Assembly (NCBI GenBank): GCA_029204225.1
Contig: CM055111.1
Span: 16,973,019 to 17,037,018 of the forward strand
DNA: 64,000 bases
Reading direction: 5' to 3'
Source of the DNA: Diphasiastrum complanatum
Lineage: Eukaryota; Streptophyta; Lycopodiopsida; Lycopodiales; Lycopodiaceae
The position numbers and the translations under genes were made by a program. Numbering within the stretch: the stretch's first letter is position 1; each line of letters starts with the position of its first letter. Under the pieces are notes generated by a model. It saw only the letters and a list, made by a program, of their open reading frames with translations. It had not been told where the DNA came from and did no database searches. Positions 21,110 to 30,584 of the stretch are shown piece after piece.

Positions 21110-21966
21110 GGTATACATGGGTCGGAATGGTCGTCGGAATAGACGGATCTACTGGATTTAGTATAGCAGTGCGTATTCTCAAGGCTATATTTGTCAAAAA
21201 TGGTTTCGATTCATTGTCGCGAACAATTTTGTTTCTTTAAATTTTCGTTTGTGTAGAAGCTCACAGGAACCTAGACACGCGACTACACATCACAGAACAA
21301 ATTTCATTCTAGCAATCACGACAGCAGAAGACAAGGAGATGCATGAAATAGAGCAATCAAATTATCAGTTTGATTATTAGAGCGAGATCGTCAATGTCTT
21401 GCTCGTTGGCGGCCTGACACTCTGCTCTTCCGCTGTATTCTGCTCATTGGCAGACTTTCATGCAAACTATTTTGTTTCTAGGCTTTTTATTTTCTGCTCT
21501 ACTCATGCACATTCTCTGTATCTTGCCCTGCTCTATTTTGATCCAGAAAAATAGTTTACATCTCCACTGTGTGGAGTTTACAAGATAGATAAATAGAGAA
21601 TTACAAGAGCAGTTAATGCTAATCAACTAATTAATTACTCTTTGTTATTGCTAGTCGTTTCAGCTGGACGTGAAGTTTAAGACTCCAAGCCCATTGAGCT
21701 GTCAGCTTGCAGTGTAAAAGATTGCTTTTCGTTTCTTTTCAATTGCCATAGGCTTTGCGATTTTTGCAGTCCAGGAGGCATGTTTGATTTTCGCGAATTG
21801 TTCGCAAATCATTCAACCTTCGAGTCAAAGTATGTTGACTTTTGCGAATTATTTGACCTTCACGAATCGTTCGACCTTTGAGTCAAGGCTCATTGACTTT
21901 TGTGAATTGTTTATGTTGCCTTGCTTCGCATCGCGACCAAGTTGCAAGAGTTCACCATTTCTGACA
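21110..21966 (-). mobile_element. Probable 3' LTR of a family G-like copia relic
   Basis: The right end is defined by TGTCAGAAATGG (minus strand) directly after a polypurine stretch AAGAGGGAG next to the pol relic. The left end is not resolved. It shares TTCGCGAA (21790-21797) and 'gaattgttcgc'/'gaatcgttcgacc' repeats with the LTR at 6777-7760, which suggests related families. Confidence 0.5.
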
Positions 21967-24090
21967 CTCCCTCTTGAACCTTGCAGCTTTGCACGTTTAA
22001 TCCGATTGTATTTCTTTGCTTGGCGAAGAGTGGCTTGTCGAGCAGCTTTGTGAGTAGTTCTGCAATCATGTCTTCAGACTTTATGTATTGGACATGGATC
22101 TCTCATTTCGAGATCAAATCTCAAATGTGATGATACTTCAGAGGTATGTGTTTTTTTTTCTGAATTGAAGGTAGGATTCTGGGACAGATAAATGGCACTC
22201 TGAGAGTCCATCATCATCGTGCATGGTCCTCCTTGTGCTATCCCAATTTTCTCCAGCATCATCTGCAACCAAACTACCTCATTCGCCACCTTTGAAGCTG
22301 CGACGTATTCAGCTTTGCAAGAAGATTGAGCTATCAAGGTTTTCTTTTTGCATATCTAGCTGATTGCAGCTCCGCACGTTATGGTACATCCTCCAGTTAT
22401 GCACTTGTTGTCATCTTTGCAGCTCGCCCAGCTTGCATCATTGTAGTGGTGCAGCTTGAATCCTTTTCTTTCGCCTTTTGCTCTGTAGGCTAATCCCATA
22501 TTTTGGGTACCCTTATTGTAAGATTCATTTTGCCATTTGCCAATGTGACATGCTAGGATTGGAACAGAATTTGCTTAAAGCATAAACAGAGAAAGCTAGA
22601 TCGGGTCTGGTACAAATTGTGAGGTACATCAGACTACCGATTAGTTTTGGTAAGGTATACCTGTCATCTTCTATTTTTCTTCTTCTGTTTTTGGGCAATC
22701 CTGCTTCGTCAGCTTGGCTCCAGCTATCATTGGTGTGGCCTTTTCTTTGCAGTCCATCATGTGATACTGCTTGAGCACCTTTCTGGCATATTCAGACTGA
22801 CTCAAGTGCATTATGTCTTTTATTCAATCTCTTCTGATTTCTGGCCCAAGGCATTTCGTTGCTTCTCCTAGATCTGTAATTTCATAATTTTTAGAAATCT
22901 GAGTCTTCGTGTCTTTGATCGACATCAAAGCATTTACTGTCATAAGAGAATTATCTACCAAAATAGTCAGTATCACAAAATATTTTCCTACACTTTTCAT
23001 GTAGACATTATAGTCCGGTTGTGTAGGATTGAAGTCTAGAGACTTCAGAAGACTATCGAGCTTCTAATACCAAGCTCGTAATGCTTGTTTTAGACCATAG
23101 ATGCATCTTTCCAACCGACAGACATATTGTCAATTGTGGTCTTCAAATCTTTGAGGCTGCTTCATGAAGATTTTTTCCTCTAGATCTTCGTGGAAAAAGG
23201 TTGTCTGCACATCAATCTAGTTTATTTCTAGATTGTAATGTGTGGCATATGGAAGGAGTAGTCGTATGCTTGTCATCTTGATCATTGACGAATATGTGTT
23301 GAAATAATCAACACCATATCTTTGACTGTAGCCCTTCACAACAAGCCTTGCCTTGTAATGGCCAACGATGCCATCTGATTTCATTTTCTTCTTGTACACC
23401 CACTTGCAGTCAACGATCTTTCTATTTTTTGGTAGTGGCTCTAGTGTCCATGCCTCGTTTTGCATCATCGACTTAATCTCTTATGACATTGTCTGCTTCC
23501 AGAATTCTCCCTCTGGACTTTGAATAGCTTCTTGGTATGTTGTTGGCTCTTCAGCGAAGCTGCAGTACTTGAATTTCGTGTCTTCGCTCCACTGAAGATT
23601 GTCAGCGTAATGGTCTGGAGGTCTTCTTTGTCTTGTTGACCTTATGGGTTCATTTCGTCGTTGTTCGAACGTTTCTTGTTCATGGGGTTGATCATCTACT
23701 TCCTACTGCTCTGGAGTCTATGGCTCAACATCTGATTTGTCGTCTATCCTCAATCTCCCTCTTGAATTGGCAGTAGTGTGAAGATCTCATGGCCTCGTTC
23801 ATCTTTTAGTCCAGAGAATTTGGACTCATTGAACTTCACATCTCTATTCAAAACAACCTTTTTCGTGGTTGGGTTGTAGAGCTTGTACACTTGTGTTCCA
23901 TTTGAGTACCCGACCATGATCGTTTGCTCTGGTTTATCATCGAGCTTGCTTCTCTTCTCTTTTGAAATGTGCTTGTCTGCTGCACATCCGAACACACGTA
24001 CGTATGAGAGATCAGACTTTCTATTGATCCACATTTCGTATGGTGTCTTATTTTCCAACGCTGTCATTGTTGATCTGCTCTGCAGGTGTA
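21967..24090 (-). pseudogene. Copia pol relic (integrase end, RT, RNase H)
   Basis: Read from high to low coordinates: integrase C-terminal text LENKTPYEMWINRKSDLSYV and VFGCAADKHISK (24067-23750), a linker, RT start NEAWTLEPLPKNRKIVDCKW and VDYFNTYSSMIKMTSIRLLL (23468-23217), RT core with many frameshifts (23200-22560), and RNase H with SCKAEYVAASKVANEVVWLQ and MMMDSQSAIYLSQNP (22337-22150), ending in AELLTKLLDKPLF near 22050. The expected upstream half (gag, protease, integrase core) is missing: at 24091 a family A LTR begins, so the relic was cut by that insertion or rearranged with it. Confidence 0.8.
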
Positions 24091-24744
24091 TATGAGAGAT
24101 TTCAACTAGTTTAGTCTAGTTTAGTCACATTTTGGTAAATTGTCAATAAGAGGCCAAAACTCATTTTAGACTTAGAGATAAACTTTTTGAAGTTATATTA
24201 GTTTAAAATACATTCAATAAACACTTCTGGAAAGTGTGAGAAAGTTGGTAGTCGAGTTTGAGAGAGCTTCAGATTTGAACTTTGGGTACATTGAATCTAG
24301 ACCCAAAAATAGTAGGGTTTACATTTTGGAGGGAAAGCCAAGTGGCCAAATAGGGTTTGAAAACTCTATAAAAGGATATAACTCATGGAGAGACACATCT
24401 TCTCTCTTCTATCTCTCATTTCATCATTATATATGGTTCTCTTTGTGTTCTATTACTCATTGGTGCACTATCTTGGTGTTATCTTGCAATTCTATGTGTA
24501 GAATGATCATTTATTGCTATTTTCGGTTTCACACGTGTGAAATACAGTAGGATACTGTAATTGTACGGACAGCAAACATATTTTATGTTTTGGTTCATGT
24601 TTGATCAATATCTCTTAGAGTTTGCATCTCATTTTGTATGTAGATGCTGATTTTTCTACATTGGCAGGATTGTTGGTTTGCTCCTTATTGTAACCAAAGA
24701 TTTGGGACATGGATTGGATCTTGAATGATCTGAAATCCTTCACA
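24091..24744 (+). mobile_element. 5' LTR, family A, of an element with an orphan ORF
   Basis: 654 bases matching 48762-49414 throughout. The 5' end reads TATGAGAGATTTC (TG changed to TA) and the 3' end CTTCACA, followed by a perfect primer-binding site. TATA box tataaaagg at 24368-24376; CACACGTGTG at 24530-24539. Confidence 0.9.
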
Positions 24745-24756
24745 TGGTATCAGAGC
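24745..24756 (+). other. Primer-binding site, initiator tRNA-Met
   Basis: TGGTATCAGAGC immediately after the LTR. Confidence 0.92.
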
Positions 24757-25345
24757 TCTTGTGTTTCAGGTTATGAAAGGATCATCCATCTTTAGCAAGG
24801 ATTTGGAGGAGTTACCAATGCTAGAGCATGCTAGATTGATCTCTACTCAAAAACCAGCATTTTTGCATGTGTAGAATTGATCTTTTGTAGGTCAAAACTC
24901 AATATAGGGTTATATACTTGATCAATTCTGATTTCACACTTGGTTTACTAGATTTAGATGATATTTGGTGCATTAGGAAGGTCTCATTGGAGTCTACAAG
25001 AAGATATACCAAGTTTCTAGAAATTACATGTAGAATTGGAGATATTCAATTTTTTGTTATTTTGTCAAAACCCTAATTTTGATTGGATCTCTAGTTTGTG
25101 AGGTTACTGAACTTCATTTGAGTGTGTTTAAATCTTAGAAAGTGGCAAGAATCATTAGATTGAGGATAGATCATAGGTTGATCAAGATTTCACTATTCTA
25201 TGTGCTGATTTTCTAGTTAGAAGTGCTAGAAGAGATTTGAGAGGTTCCATATCTTTGTGCGTTCTTCTTAAGTTCATTTTTTGACATTCAAGAGAGTGCT
25301 TTGTGCATTGGAACAAGTTGAAAGATAAGATCAGATCACTTCAAC
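24757..25345 (+). other. Untranslated leader of family A element
   Basis: Aligns with 9765-10335; no coding capacity. A shortened version remains at 49427-49575. Confidence 0.7.
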
Positions 25346-27496
25346 ATGGCTACAAGTGGTGGATTTATGTTGGAGAGCAATGATAGGCTTACCTCAATCA
25401 ACTATTCTACTTGGAAGGTGAGGATGGAGTCCTTATTGGAGATGAATGAGTTGATGGAGATTGTTGCAGGTGTGGAGGAGAGACCTCAAGCACCTCAAGA
25501 TCAAGTGAGGTATGACAAGAGAGCAAAGAAAGCTCTACAGATGATTAAGATGAATGTTACCAATGAACTTCTCAAGGAAGTTGGTAAGTGCACATCATCT
25601 TTGGAGGCTTGGGAAGCTTTGAAGAAGCTTTATGAATCCAAGTCTACATCAAGAGTGCTTAATGATGAGTTCGCATGTATTGATGAAAGCATTAAGGAGG
25701 AAGAACTTGTTCAAGTTATACTTAATGGCTTGTTGGATGATCATGCTAATCTTGTTCAAAGTTTTGCTATTCAAAAGACTTTGCCAAGTATTGTGGATTT
25801 GCAAGAGATCTTGGTGAATGAGGAGTATAGGCTTCAATCAAGAAGAGGTGGATCTACATCGACATCTCATTATGACGAGGAGGCTATGTTCATCAAAGGC
25901 AAGTTCAAGGGCAAAGGCAAAGGCAAGTGGTCTAAAGGGCAAGATCAAGGTAAGACTTCTTCTTTTGGCAAAAAGAAAGATAAGTCTAAGTTGAAATGCT
26001 TTTATTGTGGAATCAAAGGGCATTTTGCAAATGAATGTTTGAAGAAGCAAAGATATGAAGGTAGCAAGCAAATCAACTTTATTACTAATGATGAGGATCT
26101 AGATGGTGGTGATTCTCTTTTGATGTGTTCTTCAAGTCCAATATCAAGTGAAGGTGACAAAGATTCATGGTGGATTGATAGTGGAGCTAGTTCACACATG
26201 ACTAGTCACAAGGAATTCTTTACTTCTTTGGTCACTTATGATAGAGCCAAGAAAGCAATTCACTTGGCCAATGGTGGTGAGTGTGTGATTGAAGGTATTG
26301 GTTCAATTCCTATTTCTCTCTCTACAAATAAGAAAGGAAGACTTGATGGTGTTCTTTACATTCCTTCACTTTCAAAGAATTTGATAAGTGTTGGTAAAAT
26401 GATAGAGAAAGGATACATGGTAAAGTTTGGTGGTGATGTTTGTTTCATTACAAAGGAAGAAATCTTGGCTGCTAGGGACAATAGACAAGGTAGACTTTTC
26501 AAGCTTGATGCTTTTGTTATGGCTAACAAAAAGGATGGAATGGAAAAGGAGATTGGTCTCAACTCTCCAAAGTTACCTTTTAGCATCAATAAGATTGGTG
26601 GATCTTATGCAAAGTCTAACAAGCTTCCTTATGCTAGATCTAGGTCAAGATCTAATATGCTTTTTGGAGATGTTCATCTTTGTGCTAACTTGGCTAGTCT
26701 TGAGGTTAATGATGGTGTTTCAATGGTTCTTCATGGCAAGTGCAAGCATGCAAAAGGTAAGGAAAGAGCTAACTTCGTCAATGGAGGTGAAGGTTCTTCC
26801 TTGAAAAAGATTGTTGTTAATGATTTCTTTGATCATATGGAAAAGGATGTTGCTAGGTGCATGCATGAAGGAGGTGGTTCTTCTACATTCTTTTGTGATG
26901 AGTCCAAGAAAGTCATTTTTGTAGCAAATGGAGTCACATTTCTTCATAAAGAAAGTAGATCAAATGGTTCTATCAAGAGACTTAGTGAGGGAGATAGTCA
27001 CAAGTCAAGAAGAAGAGAAGTATGTGAAGAGTTCAAAGTAGGATGTACTTTGAATGATGTCATTGTGAATGATAGTGAGGAAGAATCATTATCATATGAT
27101 TCATTACCTAAAACATTGAGTAGAAGTTCTTGTTTGAAAAAAGAGAGTACTTTAATCATCCTTATGTTGAAGGTACTAATCATTTTTTTCATGGCTTCTA
27201 ATGTTTTTGAGGTTTCTACTTCTTATGATGCAATCATTAAGAGGGAGTCTTATGAAGGAAAGAGCAATGGAAGATTGGTTCTTGGGAAGATCCAAGGCAT
27301 GGATCTCACATCTCTTCATCAACTCAAAGGATTCTATGATTGTGAATTGATTACTCATGATCCAGATGGCAAAAAGTTGGTTGGAGAAGACTACATGGAG
27401 CAAATCGAGAGGCAATTTCTTCAAGGCAAGGGAGATCTCATTGGTGAGCTTATTGAGGTTTGTTATGGACTCAAGAGGGCGGATTTATTAGGTTGA
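25346..27496 (+). CDS. Gag-protease fused to an unrecognised domain
   Basis: 716 codons. Residues 1-190 are copia gag (SNDRLTSINYSTWKVRMESL), with about 30 residues lost in frame after STSRVL (compare 49748 onward). A CCHC knuckle CFYCGIKGHFANEC is at 218-231, and protease WWIDSGASSHMT with Asp at 278. GAG-pre-integrase begins (GRLFKLDAFVMANK, about 382-396) and then stops being recognisable. Residues 397-716 match no pol domain: there is no integrase or RT. They include Arg/Ser-rich text (PYARSRSRSNML), an acidic stretch (NDSEEESLSYDSL), a hydrophobic segment LIILMLKVLIIFFMA at 603-617 and a charged end. The frame stays open throughout. It looks like a non-autonomous copia derivative carrying acquired or strongly diverged sequence. 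The function of the new part is unknown. Confidence 0.8.
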   Translation: MATSGGFMLESNDRLTSINYSTWKVRMESLLEMNELMEIVAGVEERPQAPQDQVRYDKRAKKALQMIKMNVTNELLKEVGKCTSSLEAWEALKKLYESKSTSRVLNDEFACIDESIKEEELVQVILNGLLDDHANLVQSFAIQKTLPSIVDLQEILVNEEYRLQSRRGGSTSTSHYDEEAMFIKGKFKGKGKGKWSKGQDQGKTSSFGKKKDKSKLKCFYCGIKGHFANECLKKQRYEGSKQINFITNDEDLDGGDSLLMCSSSPISSEGDKDSWWIDSGASSHMTSHKEFFTSLVTYDRAKKAIHLANGGECVIEGIGSIPISLSTNKKGRLDGVLYIPSLSKNLISVGKMIEKGYMVKFGGDVCFITKEEILAARDNRQGRLFKLDAFVMANKKDGMEKEIGLNSPKLPFSINKIGGSYAKSNKLPYARSRSRSNMLFGDVHLCANLASLEVNDGVSMVLHGKCKHAKGKERANFVNGGEGSSLKKIVVNDFFDHMEKDVARCMHEGGGSSTFFCDESKKVIFVANGVTFLHKESRSNGSIKRLSEGDSHKSRRREVCEEFKVGCTLNDVIVNDSEEESLSYDSLPKTLSRSSCLKKESTLIILMLKVLIIFFMASNVFEVSTSYDAIIKRESYEGKSNGRLVLGKIQGMDLTSLHQLKGFYDCELITHDPDGKKLVGEDYMEQIERQFLQGKGDLIGELIEVCYGLKRADLLG

Positions 27497-27521
27497 TACT
27501 CATCTTCACCTACTCTACTTC

Positions 27522-27845
27522 ATGTTGGATGGAAAGTTTGGAATCTATCTTTTGATTTATGATGGTGACATTGTTTTCACTAACCTTTGTAGAAATTCGA
27601 GATCAAGCATTGATGAGTTCTTGTTGGATATTGATCATTTGTTTGAGAGGGAGTATTTCCAGAGGTTCAGGTCTGAAGATATTCATATCTCTGATATCTT
27701 TGATGATCAAGAGAAAGGTAAGCAAGTGGAAGCGACTCACTTTGTTTTACTCACATGTTTTGGAGAATTTTCTTGTGTAGATGATGCTATGCAAGTGGAT
27801 ATTGGTTCTCATGGTTTTCATACTAGAAAAAAAAAATGTGACTAG
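27522..27845 (+). CDS. Second orphan ORF of the family A element
   Basis: 107 codons starting 25 bases after the previous stop, in the same orientation. It reads like a continuation: IYLLIYDGDIVFTNLCRNSR, LLDIDHLFEREYFQRFRSED, FDDQEKGKQVEATHFVLLTC. No domain recognised. It could be the C-terminal part of the same protein separated by a mutation, or a separate small frame. It ends in a poly-A run. Confidence 0.4.
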   Translation: MLDGKFGIYLLIYDGDIVFTNLCRNSRSSIDEFLLDIDHLFEREYFQRFRSEDIHISDIFDDQEKGKQVEATHFVLLTCFGEFSCVDDAMQVDIGSHGFHTRKKKCD

Positions 27846-27849
27846 AACA

Positions 27850-28550
27850 TGAAGAATCAAATAGAATGTAAATGAAATGATTCCACCATGCTTCCAACAT
27901 ACTATGTCTGGCATATAGTACTACATAGCAACTAACCTCTTACAATCATTTCAAACACGTAAAATGAATATTTAGATCAACTATGATTCACAATATTAAT
28001 CAAGAGCATGAGGGTGTACCTGAGTTATGTGGCTATGTGGATGCGGATTGGGGAGGTGACTATGATGATCGTAGATTCACCACAGGGTATGTATTCCAGC
28101 TTTGTGGCAGTTGCTTTTCTTGGTCTAGTAAGAAGCAAAGTACAATTGCTCTATCCACCACATAAGCAGACTATAAGGCAATGTGTAGTGTAGCATAGGA
28201 AGCTATATGTTTGAGACAGATCTTGGAAGAAGTTGGCATGAAACAGAAAAATCCCACGACTATACATAACGACAGTTAGAGTGGCATTCAGCTAGCAAAG
28301 AATCCAGTGTTCCATGTGAGAACCAAACACATTGAGATTGAGTATCACTTTATACATGAGAGACTACTGAGTCATGAAATTCATGTTGTTCATTGTAGTA
28401 GGGAAGAACAACTAGCTGATATTTTCACTAAGCCACTTGTTAGAGAAAAGTTTGATAAGTTTAGATCAAAGCTTTTTGTACTTAAAGTTTGTTGACTTTA
28501 AAAGCTATGTATATGATTGTACAAAAACTAGACTCTACTTTAAGGGAGAG
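27850..28550 (+). pseudogene. Copia RNase H relic with polypurine tract
   Basis: ELCGYVDADWGGDYDDRRFT, TGYVFQLCGSCFSWSSKKQS and TIALSTT (27983-28165) are the RNase H start of a copia family different from A and B. After a stop and frame changes, RTKHIEIEYHFIHERLLS and EEQLADIFTKPLVREKFDKF follow (28307-28495). A purine tract 'aagggagag' lies at 28542-28550. Only the 3' end of this element remains, joined to the orphan ORF region without a visible boundary. Confidence 0.8.
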
Positions 28551-28869
28551 AGTTAGAACTAAAGTAGAATCACTGTGTTACTGTACTGTGGGTCCTATTA
28601 GTTGATAAGGATCAGTTGGCCTTGCCACGAGGTGAGACGACGGGATACGCGTCCCGTCAACGACAACCTGGCCCATGCATGGGTTGCCTTAGTAAGGAAA
28701 TATATGTATAGTGTAATTTCATTTTGTGAAATACAGTTGCTATGTGAGCTTGGTGTGGAGAGTGTTTTCTGTCTGTGTTACTGTGTAGCATGTTTTGTAA
28801 TCTTGTTCGAAGCAAATTCTAAGTCAAAGCCAATACTTTCACTTGATCTCTCATCAAATTACATTAACA
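28551..28869 (+). mobile_element. 3' LTR of the small copia relic
   Basis: Begins AGTTAGAAC (TGTTAGAAC with the first two bases changed) right after the purine tract and ends ACATTAACA: about 319 bases, a common size for small plant copia LTRs. It contains a perfect inverted repeat GACGGGA-6-TCCCGTC at 28639-28658. Confidence 0.65.
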
Positions 28870-29000
28870 CAAGTGTCACAATCCTATTTACAAGACTACC
28901 TAGCTCGACATTGCATCACAAATGACTTTTGGCTCAATAGTGGCATTACATGTGGGTTTGGCCAATTTGCCATCTATGCCAATCTTTGGCTGCACAAAGA
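28870..29000 (-). mobile_element. Antisense fragment of a family C LTR
   Basis: The minus strand shares 'ggcatagatggcaaatt' and 'tgtaatgcca.tattgagcca' with the start of the LTR at 52805. It lies directly against the end of the previous LTR. Confidence 0.6.
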
Positions 29001-29222
29001 TGCTTGACATAGAAACTTAGGAAACCCCTAAATCTATGATAGATAACTTTTTATGATTTTCACAAGATGGGCATTAAAATTTCGGCTACTAGGTGAGAAT
29101 CAATAAGAGGAAGTGAACTCTTTTCTCTATACGCCTAATATTACACGTTAATTGCAAAACACTAATCCCCTATTCTAAAATCGTGAATTGGCCTACTAGT
29201 ACAGAGGTCGGGGAAACACTTC

Positions 29223-29515
29223 GTACATTCTAAACCATAAACCCTAAATCCTAAGCCGTAAACCCTAAACTCTAAGCCCTAAACCCTGAACCCTAAGCTT
29301 TGAACTCTAAATCCATATCTCAGATCCTAAATTCTAAACCATAAACTCTAATCCCTAGATCATAAACTCTAAACGCTAAAACCTAAACCCTAAATCCTAA
29401 ATCCCAAACCATGAACTCTAAATTTTAAATTCTAAATTCTAAACCCTAAATTCCAGGCCATAAATATTGAATTCTAAATTCTGAGCTCCAAATCCTAAAT
29501 TTTGTTAGTCTTAAT
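29223..29515 (+). repeat. Degenerate telomere-like (AAACCCTAAA) tract
   Basis: Some twenty-five imperfect copies of variants of 'aaaccctaa' / 'aaatcctaa' / 'aaactctaa'. The same tract exists in the second family H copy (35941-36135), so it travelled with the LTR rather than marking a chromosome end. Confidence 0.85.
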
Positions 29516-29919
29516 CCACCAGAAGTTGATCCTATCTAGAGTCCACAAAGTTGCTCCAGGGATTATCAAATTTTCAGATGCCTTGAGCAATCAAACAGAT
29601 AGCGAACAACAACTATATTGGAAGTGATTCGGGTATCTTAATTTCAAACTCAGAACAAATACATTGCTGGTATGCTATCGGATGCACAATGTGCAGAATT
29701 AACTATATTCAATTCATTTAAAGATCATCACACACTTGGATAATTCAGGATTTGTTTATCAATTCACTACAACTTTCATCTACCAGACAAATAAAACAGT
29801 GGCAATGAAGATCAATGTTGATACAACAGGTAGCAACAAAATGCCACAATCAGTGGCTGCAAATAGAATTGCAAAAGCTGAACTGCCTTTGTTGCATTAG
29901 CAGAAGATAAAGGAGCATA

Positions 29920-29926
<7 letters not shown>

Positions 29927-29963
<37 letters not shown>
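29927..29963 (+). repeat. (CT)n microsatellite in family H LTR
   Basis: Uninterrupted CT dinucleotides, about 18 units; the second LTR copy has about 13 units at 36594-36619. Confidence 0.95.
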
Positions 29964-29965
<2 letters not shown>

Positions 29966-30125
29966 CTATGCTGGTATCTCAAAATGAAGACTCACATGCC
30001 TATATGAACATCCTTCACGTAGGAGGGGAAGAATTGAAGGGGCACTACTAGAAGCAACTGCTAGAAGCAGTTACAAGGTCTCATCGGTTGGCATCTCCAC
30101 TGGGCTTAGCCATTTTTGTCGGAAA

Positions 30126-30584
30126 TTAGTCATAGTAGCGCTTCACTCTCGAGACATTTACTCGAGTATTAAGTAAATGTCCTTCAAAATCGGCTAATTG
30201 AAGTGATCCATTGTTAAAAATTTCTCTGACTTTGTACAGTCCCATCCATCTGGTATGTAATTTCCCAAGAAACAACATGTGTCTGTTATCATACAGAAGC
30301 ACGTAGTCCCCTCGTTTGATTTTTACTTTTTTAATAGATTGGTCAAAAATGTCATTTCTTTTATTCTGAACTCATTTAGTCTCAATTAATGAAAGACGAC
30401 GATCCTGCTCCAGTTGCGTCAAAAATATCATCCGCATAGGGTCAGTCCACACTGGTTCTTCTATTTCCTCCCAATTTGAGCTACCATTTCTATTGCCCTC
30501 GTCTGGAGGTACAATTTCAATTGGCTGATTGCTAAATATTTCTAGTATTGCCTCCTCAGACTTAGTAGACTTCCCAAGACTCAC
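30126..30584 (-). pseudogene. Ty3/gypsy integrase C-terminal relic
   Basis: The minus strand reads VWTDPMRMIFLTQLEQDRRL, a stop, then RNDIFDQSIKKVKIKRGDYV, LLYDNRHMLFLGKLHTRWMG, LYKVREIFNNGSLQLADFEG and VNVSRVKRYYD, ending in a stop at 30126. 'GD.VLLyd...GKl..rWmGPykV.ei..nGs.qL' is the GPY/F module of Ty3/gypsy integrases, which binds DNA after the catalytic core. Catalytic core, RT and gag are absent, and no chromodomain follows. Confidence 0.8.

Larger units (their letters stand above)
29054..30093 (-). mobile_element. Family H LTR, copy 1, probably Ty3/gypsy
   Basis: About 1040 bases aligning end to end with 35764-36749, from TGATTTTCACAAGATGGG to GGTTGGCA. The next base after each copy, 'tctcca', is also shared. 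A Ty3/gypsy integrase relic on the minus strand ends about 30 bases to the right, so this is most simply the 3' LTR of a minus-strand element, with a purine-rich 'agtggaga' before it. It contains telomere-like tracts and a CT microsatellite. Confidence 0.65.

Noticed and set aside
26720-27424. Minus-strand frames opposite the orphan domain (26720-26947, 26998-27192, 27176-27424)
   Set aside because: Short, unlinked, and opposite a single 716-codon frame that starts with real gag-protease.
29223-29515. A true telomere or chromosome fusion point
   Set aside because: The tract is degenerate and occurs at the same place in two copies of a dispersed LTR.
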